Source: an uncultured Veillonella sp. (lineage in GTDB: Bacteria > Bacillota > Negativicutes > Veillonellales > Veillonellaceae). From it: DNA of 27,212 bases. The DNA lies in the NCBI GenBank assembly GCA_900538355.1, contig UPXS01000023.1, positions 1 through 27,212 on the forward strand, in the 5' to 3' direction. This document shows, piece after piece, positions 22,824 through 27,212 of the stretch (the stretch's first letter is position 1; every line of letters starts with the position of its first letter). The notes beneath the pieces are model-generated. The model was not told the origin of the DNA. It did no database searches and was given only the letters and a program-made list of their open reading frames with translations. A program made the translations under genes and the position numbers.

Positions 22824-23615
22824 ATGAAAAAACGTCTCACCCTCATACAAATGGATGTCCACGTAAACGACGTAGAATATAACTACAATCGCGTTCAGGA
22901 GTTATTGAATCAGTCCCTATCTGAAAGTCCAGATATTATCGTATTACCGGAAACCTGGAACACTGGGTTTTATCCATCTACAGAGCTAATCAATATCGCC
23001 GATAATAATGGGGACCGCACAAAAGCATTATTACATGCATTTTCTAAAGAACATAATGTAAATATTGTAGGCGGATCTGTAGCAGTTGCCAAAGAGAATC
23101 TCGTATTTAATACATCTTATGTTTACAACCGAAGCGGTGAACTTGTAGGTGAATATTCTAAGATGCATGGTTTTAGCCCTGCTAAGGAAGACAAATACTT
23201 TGCAAGCGGCACCCATACTACACATTTCGAGCTAGACGGAATACCTTGCAGTACAGTTATCTGTTACGATATCCGTTTCCCTGAGCTCGTAAGAATGGCT
23301 GCATTACCAGGCACGGAATTATTATTTGTGCCTGCTCAATGGCCTACTATGCGTCTACGTCACTGGCAGGTACTCAATGAAGTGCGAGCTATTGAAAACC
23401 AATTATTCGTATGTGCCGTAAACGGCTGTGGCACAGTGGGCCGCGTTCAAAGTACAGGTCACTCTGCTGTATATGATCCATGGGGCACCAACCTACTCGA
23501 AATGGACACTAATGAAGGCATTGCTTCCGTAGACATCGACCTCGCTGTAGTCGAAGACATTCGTAACAAAATTAATATCTTTAGAGATCGCAAACCTGAA
23601 CTCTATAACCTATAA
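22824..23615 (+). CDS. carbon-nitrogen hydrolase (nitrilase superfamily amidase)
   Basis: 263 aa, full length for the superfamily. The Glu-Lys-Cys triad is present: Glu43 (VLPETWNTGFY), Lys113 (GEYSKMHGF) and Cys147 (VICYDIRFPEL). The profile is close to omega-amidase/YafV/MtnU-type enzymes (NIT2-like), which hydrolyse alpha-ketoglutaramate or alpha-ketosuccinamate and similar amides. A weak AGAGGA site lies before the ATG. It stands alone, followed by a large terminator. Family assignment is strong, substrate inferred. Confidence 0.9.
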   Translation: MKKRLTLIQMDVHVNDVEYNYNRVQELLNQSLSESPDIIVLPETWNTGFYPSTELINIADNNGDRTKALLHAFSKEHNVNIVGGSVAVAKENLVFNTSYVYNRSGELVGEYSKMHGFSPAKEDKYFASGTHTTHFELDGIPCSTVICYDIRFPELVRMAALPGTELLFVPAQWPTMRLRHWQVLNEVRAIENQLFVCAVNGCGTVGRVQSTGHSAVYDPWGTNLLEMDTNEGIASVDIDLAVVEDIRNKINIFRDRKPELYNL

Positions 23616-23616
23616 C

Positions 23617-23690
23617 AAAAAGGCACATTGTTTTGAACTACCTCCTTAAAGTTAAGAAGGTCATTCGATTAACAATGTGCCTTTTATTTT
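23617..23690. terminator. large bidirectional hairpin terminator
   Basis: AAAAGGCACATTGTT pairs with AACAATGTGCCTTTT (right arm 23671-23685). Inside is a second, imperfect hairpin (CCTCCTTAA / TTAAGAAGG). A- and T-tracts flank both ends, so it can serve the amidase gene and the toxin-antitoxin operon. Confidence 0.85.
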
Positions 23691-23725
23691 ATTGAGCTGT
23701 ATGTAAGAAATAGATGACTCATCCT

Positions 23726-23938
23726 TTAAAACTCAATAAGCTTCCACATATCCTCTGGAACTTGTTCTAGAGGTTTATTTTTAGCCATAGCGTCTTTTAG
23801 AATATCAATCGTATCTTGTACTTCTTGTTTATCCTTTGTATTTGGATCATGTAGAACGACACGGTTTAAAGAGTCTTGTCCAAATTGTTTTAAATATTCT
23901 TTTTCTACTTGATTAAGTTCACGACGTAAGTATTTCAT
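23726..23938 (-). CDS. small third gene of the toxin-antitoxin operon, unknown
   Basis: 70 aa from the ATG at 23938, which has GAGG seven bases upstream. An earlier in-frame start would overlap the toxin end and has no site. The protein is charged and helical (KYLRRELNQVEKEYLKQFG, QEVQDTIDILKDAMAKN), with a conserved-looking VVLHDPNTKD in the middle and a hydrophobic end (MWKLIEF). No signal peptide and no recognised family. It lies 10 bases after the relE-like gene in the same direction and before the shared terminator, so it is probably co-transcribed. It could be an accessory antitoxin, a chaperone or unrelated. Confidence 0.7.
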   Translation of the reverse strand: MKYLRRELNQVEKEYLKQFGQDSLNRVVLHDPNTKDKQEVQDTIDILKDAMAKNKPLEQVPEDMWKLIEF

Positions 23939-23948
23939 AGTATAGCCT

Positions 23949-24215
23949 CTATTTGTAAATATCCTTTCTATGACCAACTTCTAATGCTAAAATGATACAT
24001 CTATCGTCATTAATATCAGCAATGACTCTATAGTTACCAATGCGATAACGCCACAGCCCTGTCTTATTACCTGTCAGTGATTTTCCTGAATATCTAGGAT
24101 TTTCTACATTATCTACATTCTTGATAAGCCAATTAAAAATATATCGTTGCGTTGATTTATCGAGTTTAGAAAATTGCTTGTCAAACCTTTTAGAAAACTC
24201 AAGTTTATAAGCCAT
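23949..24215 (-). CDS. relE: RelE/ParE family toxin
   Basis: 88 aa. The RelE fold pattern is clear: KLEFSKRFDKQFSKLDKSTQRYIFNWL helices, then GLWRYRIGNYRVIADI (core strands with conserved Arg residues) and the C-terminal CIILALEVGHRKDIYK. RelE toxins cut mRNA on the ribosome. I start at ATG 24215, inside the end of the antitoxin gene (11-base overlap), which is the usual arrangement; an upstream TTG adds only three residues. Intact, with no frameshift. Confidence 0.9.
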   Translation of the reverse strand: MAYKLEFSKRFDKQFSKLDKSTQRYIFNWLIKNVDNVENPRYSGKSLTGNKTGLWRYRIGNYRVIADINDDRCIILALEVGHRKDIYK

Positions 24216-24426
24216 ATTTTGCACGCATTTCCGCCACAGAATAAGTAACAGGATCTTGCTTATATTCTGCTAATGCTTTTTGACCTACCTTAAGATCAAA
24301 TTCATCTTCAATCTTTTCTAGTAAAGCCTTCTTAAAGAGAGTAGAAAGTGTTTCATCCATAAACTCAGCATATGTTTTAAATAACTCTTCTTCTTGTTCA
24401 TTTAAACGGACTGAAATATTTGCCAT
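24205..24426 (-). CDS. relB: RelB-like antitoxin (ribbon-helix-helix)
   Basis: 73 aa from the ATG at 24426 (GGAGG upstream within a dyad). ANISVRLNEQEEELFKTYAEFMDETLSTLFKKALLEKIEDEFD is a ribbon-helix-helix DNA-binding domain. The C-terminal half (KVGQKALAEYKQDPVTYSVAEMRAKYGL) is the toxin-wrapping tail seen in RelB/DUF6290-type antitoxins. It overlaps the toxin gene. Autoregulation by a RelBE complex on the upstream dyad is expected. Confidence 0.9.
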   Translation of the reverse strand: MANISVRLNEQEEELFKTYAEFMDETLSTLFKKALLEKIEDEFDLKVGQKALAEYKQDPVTYSVAEMRAKYGL

Positions 24427-24433
24427 ATAAAGC

Positions 24434-24479
24434 ACCTCCCTATGTAATACATTGTATTACATAGGGAGGTTTTAGTCTA
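24434..24479 (-). promoter_or_regulatory. relBE promoter and operator dyad
   Basis: A perfect inverted repeat with 17-bp arms (ACCTCCCTATGTAATAC at 24434-24450, complement at 24454-24470, ATT centre). On minus, TAGACT (24474-24479), a 17-base spacer and TACAAT (24451-24456) form a promoter whose -10 and start point lie inside the dyad. The relB Shine-Dalgarno GGGAGG is also in its last arm. Confidence 0.7.
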
Positions 24480-24542
24480 TTCTTTAAACACATAAACAAT
24501 ACTATTTTAATAAAATTTTATATTTCAGAAATTAGGCATACA

Positions 24543-24589
24543 AAAAAGGCACACCACCCTTCTCTCGTCTCTCAGCGGCATGCCTTTTT
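24543..24589. terminator. terminator-like hairpin
   Basis: AAAAAGGCA (24543-24551) pairs with TGCCTTTTT (24581-24589) around a long loop carrying CTCTC runs. T-tracts in both directions; on minus the stem ends in T6. Confidence 0.65.
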
Positions 24590-24673
24590 ATGTATATAGT
24601 TACTCTCGAACTATATCGTATGTCAGTCTGGCTAACTCTCTCTAAGTCCCTTTAATGACACGCCAGTATGTCA
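24543..24673 (-). ncRNA. candidate structured RNA C
   Basis: Beside the terminator is a perfect 8-bp hairpin, ATATAGTT (24594-24601) / AACTATAT (24609-24616), with loop ACTCTCG. Then come CTGGC (24628-24632) / GCCAG (24662-24666), crossed by TGTCA (24621-24625) / TGACA (24656-24660), with CTCTCTCT in the loop. On minus the sequence AACTATATACATAAAAAGGC leads into the terminator, as AACTATATGCATAAAGGGC does in element B. It lies between divergent genes, so it cannot be a 3' UTR of either neighbour. Confidence 0.35.
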
Positions 24674-24823
24674 CCTTTAATATACAATTATAAAATAACT
24701 TTGTCAATATTTTAGAAAAATTTTATCTTTTCTTTTTACTAATAAATATTTGCAAAATATTTATATAAATTGTATTATTAATAAATTTCATGACATAAAC
24801 GCTTATTTTCGTACCATAAATCA
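24674..24823. other. AT-rich stretch upstream of the antiporter gene
   Basis: No reading frame is supported. If candidate RNA C is real, its minus-strand promoter should be here. AAATCAT occurs twice, at 24817-24823 and 24830-24836, flanking the proposed antiporter -35. Confidence 0.45.
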
Positions 24824-24853
24824 TTTACATAAATCATCTATAAGTGGTAGTAT
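24824..24853 (+). promoter_or_regulatory. putative promoter of the antiporter gene
   Basis: TTTACA (24824-24829), an 18-base spacer and TAGTAT (24848-24853), about 45 bases before the ATG. Confidence 0.35.
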
Positions 24854-24899
24854 TAGTAGTGCACTAGAATTTGGTTATTAAGAAAGAAAGGTAATAATA

Positions 24900-26273
24900 A
24901 TGTTTTCATTTCTACAACCAAAAGAGGCAAAATCATCTGTACCACAGAATATGATTATGAATCTATACTATAAATACAGATTCCAATCTTTAATTGGTAT
25001 TTTTATTGGTTACGCAGCATACTATATTGTTCGTAACAACTTTGCCTTATCAACTCATTTTTTATCAGATATCTTACACATGAGCAAAACCGAAATCGGT
25101 TTGTTATCTAGTGGTATGCTTATCGCCTATGGTCTAAGTAAAGGCTTCATGAGTAGTCTTGCCGACAAAGCAAGCCCTGCAAAATTTATGGCTTTCGGCC
25201 TTATTTGCTGTGCAATTATCAACATTTTTATGAGCTTTGCCGACAGCCTCGCCTTCTTCTTAGTATTAGTAGTTCTTAATGGTTTCTTCCAAGGCTTTGG
25301 TGTAGGTCCATCCTTCATCACACTTGCCAAATGGTATCCAAAACAGGAACGTGGTCGCTTTGGGGCAATTTGGAATATCTCCCATAATCTTGGTGGTGGT
25401 ATCGTAGCACCAATCGTAGCCGCTGCGCTATACTTCACTACTACCGATCACTGGCAATTAGGCAGCTATGGTATTCCTGCAATTATTGCAATTATAGTAG
25501 CTGTTATTATTTGCTTCTTGATTAAAGAAAGTCCTGAACGCGAAGGCTTACCGCCAACTAGTGAAATCATTGCCGATACATCTCATAAAGCACATAGAAG
25601 TGCAGAAGCACCTCACCTAAGCACAAGACAAATCTTTGTACAATATGTATTAAAAAATAAAAATGCTTGGTATGTGTCTCTAGTTGATACATTCGTTTAT
25701 ATGATTCGTTTCGGTATGCTTACATGGTTGCCTATTTACTTATTACAAGTAAAAGGCTTCTCTAAAGCTGAAATGTCCATCGCCTTCTTATTCTTTGAAT
25801 GGGCAGCCATTCCTTCTACACTTTTTGCAGGTTACATTTCCGATAAATTCTTCAAAGGTTATCGTATGCCACCAGCAATCATTGCAGTAAGTATTATCTT
25901 CTTCTGTATCTTTGGCTATTGGCAAAGTGAATCCCTCTTATGGGTTACATTCTTTGCTGCTGTTGTAGGTTGCTTAATCTACATTCCTCAATTCTTAGCA
26001 TCTGTACAAACTATGGATATTGTACCTCCATTCGCTGTAGGCTCTGCTGTTGGCCTTCGTGGCTTTATGAGTTACATCGTAGGTGCCAACCTTGGTACAA
26101 CACTATTTGGTGTTTTAGCAGATAAATTCGGTTGGAATGCAGGTTTCTATCTCCTAATGGTAGCATGTATTCTTTGCATTACATTCTGTGTACTTGCCCA
26201 CTTTGGTGCAAAAGAATTAGATGCTAAAGAAGCAGAACTTGAACAACTCCAAACAGCTGAAGCTAACAGCTAA
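24900..26273 (+). CDS. organophosphate:phosphate antiporter (GlpT/UhpT family MFS)
   Basis: 457 aa, about 12 membrane segments. Members exchange glycerol-3-phosphate, hexose-6-phosphate or phosphoglycerates for inorganic phosphate. The family signature QERGRFGAIWNISHNLGGG (about 149-167) and both substrate-binding arginines are present: Arg45 in YYIVRNNF and Arg270 in FVYMIRFGMLTWLPIYL, matching Arg45 and Arg269 of E. coli GlpT. A central cytoplasmic loop (about 210-245) and a charged C-terminal tail follow. AAAGG lies nine bases from the ATG. Stands alone with its own terminator. Which phosphorylated compound it carries cannot be read from these residues. Confidence 0.9.
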   Translation: MFSFLQPKEAKSSVPQNMIMNLYYKYRFQSLIGIFIGYAAYYIVRNNFALSTHFLSDILHMSKTEIGLLSSGMLIAYGLSKGFMSSLADKASPAKFMAFGLICCAIINIFMSFADSLAFFLVLVVLNGFFQGFGVGPSFITLAKWYPKQERGRFGAIWNISHNLGGGIVAPIVAAALYFTTTDHWQLGSYGIPAIIAIIVAVIICFLIKESPEREGLPPTSEIIADTSHKAHRSAEAPHLSTRQIFVQYVLKNKNAWYVSLVDTFVYMIRFGMLTWLPIYLLQVKGFSKAEMSIAFLFFEWAAIPSTLFAGYISDKFFKGYRMPPAIIAVSIIFFCIFGYWQSESLLWVTFFAAVVGCLIYIPQFLASVQTMDIVPPFAVGSAVGLRGFMSYIVGANLGTTLFGVLADKFGWNAGFYLLMVACILCITFCVLAHFGAKELDAKEAELEQLQTAEANS

Positions 26274-26295
26274 CAACTAAATTCTAGAGCAAACA

Positions 26296-26329
26296 AAAAG
26301 GTAGTAACAAAAAATTGTTACTACCTTTT
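26296..26329. terminator. terminator shared by convergent genes
   Basis: 15-bp stem AAAAGGTAGTAACAA / TTGTTACTACCTTTT with an AAAA loop. The right arm covers the last codons and stop (TAG) of the minus-strand gene. Confidence 0.9.
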
Positions 26330-26839
26330 ATTGTTTAATAAGTTCGCTAAGAACCAAATTATGGGCCCTATGAATCTCATTTTCTTAATGGTATCCATTT
26401 TATCTAGAATGGGCTTAGGTATCTCTGCATCGCTTTCAAGAGACACATATTCCTTATCAACATAAACGCCTTTTGAATACTCAGTCGTATGGACCCCTTT
26501 TTCAACAATAAATGTATGAGTGCCATTAGCATCTTCATACTCTTCATAACGAGCTACATCCGCAAAATCTATATCTATATCCCCTCTTGTACCTGTAACC
26601 ATCTGATAGCCACGATGTACTACGTTCATGTCAGATGGCATCGCTTTACCACACAACTTTGTAAACTGATAAGCGCCACGTTGTTTATCCCATCGGATCC
26701 AAAATTCTGCGTTATTCTTATGTTTGACCAGCTTATACTTATACCCAATCGCTCCATGAGTATCAATGTAGCGTATCTTGCCTAAGATTGTATATAAATC
26801 ACTTCGGATCCGCAATGTATCGCCGTACTTAAATTTCAT
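26321..26839 (-). CDS. DUF4178-like protein
   Basis: 172 aa. The N-terminal two thirds resemble DUF4178: a 'GDTLRI...YTILGKIRY' opening, a 'YKYKLVKHKNNAEFWIRWD' strand pair, and later acidic 'DIDFADVARYEEYEDANGTHTFIVEKG' with 'VYVDKEYVSL'. Function of the domain is unknown. A short hydrophobic end (RFIGPIIWFLANLL) could contact the membrane. The start has only a weak GAGAG site. Single gene between a convergent antiporter gene and a tRNA cluster. Domain call is by eye and moderate. Confidence 0.68.
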   Translation of the reverse strand: MKFKYGDTLRIRSDLYTILGKIRYIDTHGAIGYKYKLVKHKNNAEFWIRWDKQRGAYQFTKLCGKAMPSDMNVVHRGYQMVTGTRGDIDIDFADVARYEEYEDANGTHTFIVEKGVHTTEYSKGVYVDKEYVSLESDAEIPKPILDKMDTIKKMRFIGPIIWFLANLLNNKR

Positions 26840-26928
26840 AAAATTCTCTCATGCTGAAAACAATATATATTATTAATTACTATGATTGTACATATAATAT
26901 AAAATTTTGCCAATACAGATATAGAAAA

Positions 26929-26956
26929 AAGGACCTACAGTAATCTGTAGGTCCTT
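26929..26956. terminator. tRNA cluster terminator
   Basis: 12-bp stem AAGGACCTACAG / CTGTAGGTCCTT with a TAAT loop, then T6 on minus. It lies eight bases after the tRNA-Leu CCA end. Confidence 0.92.
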
Positions 26957-26964
26957 ATATATTT

Positions 26965-27050
26965 TGGTGCGGTTGGAGGGACTTGAACCCTCACGAGCGT
27001 ACGCTCACCACCCCCTCAAGATGGCGTGTCTGCCATTCCACCACAACCGC
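26965..27050 (-). tRNA. tRNA-Leu (GAG)
   Basis: 86 bases including an encoded CCA. Acceptor GCGGTTG / CAACCGC, class II long variable arm (GAGCGTACGCTC), T-loop GGTTCAAGTCC. Anticodon stem CCATC/GGTGG closes loop TTGAGGG, giving anticodon GAG for CUC/CUU codons. First of three tRNAs counted from the terminator; read on minus. Confidence 0.95.
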
Positions 27051-27062
27051 ATGGAATACAAA

Positions 27063-27138
<76 letters not shown>

Positions 27139-27159
27139 ATGTTTTTTTGTAAAAAAAAA

Positions 27160-27212
27160 TGGCGACCCCGATCAGATTTGAACTGACGATCTTCGCCGTG
27201 ACAGGGCGACAT
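27160..27212 (-). tRNA. tRNA-Asp (GTC), truncated by the window edge
   Basis: Only the 3' part is inside the window: anticodon stem TCGCC/GGCGA with loop CTGTCAC (anticodon GTC), T-arm GTCAG TTCAAAT CTGAT, and the acceptor end with CCA. The D-arm and 5' acceptor strand lie beyond 27212. Confidence 0.93.

Overview
The window looks like chromosome of a Veillonella-type bacterium (Negativicutes: Firmicute-like but diderm). It is AT-rich, has strong AGGAGG-type ribosome binding sites, and carries lipopolysaccharide (heptosyltransferase), menaquinone (MenA) and organic-acid (biotin-dependent carboxyltransferase) genes, with no spore genes. The genus call is an inference from gene content. I see no prophage, insertion sequence or CRISPR array. 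It reads as ordinary core genome with a small accessory patch, a RelBE-type toxin-antitoxin operon.

Layout. 95-1715 (-): ridA and an iron-sulfur L-cysteine desulfidase, coupled. 1832-3554 (-): two distantly paralogous exported proteins of unknown function. 3795-5631 (+): menA, then a lone MetQ-type lipoprotein. 5673-8761 (-): DEDDh exonuclease, deoC, pdp, cdd (pyrimidine deoxynucleoside salvage). 8965-10268 (+): pyrF-pyrE (de novo pyrimidine synthesis), divergent from the salvage operon. 10566-11886 (-): PadR regulator, DUF1700-like membrane protein and a Met/Gln/His-rich exported protein, behind a promoter with an embedded operator. 12226-15920 (-): HtrA-type protease downstream of a histidine kinase/response regulator pair. 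16372-17724 (-): stand-alone carboxyltransferase subunit. 18252-22510 (-): envelope cluster (polysaccharide deacetylase lipoprotein, phosphodiester-glycosidase-like protein, anchored propeller-like protein, GT9 heptosyltransferase, 108-aa unknown). 22824-23615 (+): nitrilase-family amidase, preceded by a nitroreductase C-terminal remnant. 23726-24426 (-): relB-relE plus a third small gene. 24900-26273 (+): organophosphate:phosphate antiporter. 26321-26839 (-): DUF4178-like protein. 26965-27212 (-): tRNA-Leu(GAG), tRNA-Phe(GAA) and a truncated tRNA-Asp(GTC).

The least explained material lies between genes. Three intergenic regions (near 10.4-10.56, 13.57-13.74 and 24.54-24.67 kb) each hold a strong terminator hairpin next to a structured stretch with repeated GAGAG/CTCTC runs. 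Two of them share an AACTATATrCATA motif just before the terminator on the minus strand. They are candidates for a family of small RNAs or structured 3' UTRs. Other points are a hairpin that may set the Shine-Dalgarno spacing of menA, a perfect 24-bp palindrome in the htrA leader, a 17-bp dyad between the salvage and de novo pyrimidine operons, and a 37-bp dyad covering the relB -10 box and Shine-Dalgarno sequence.
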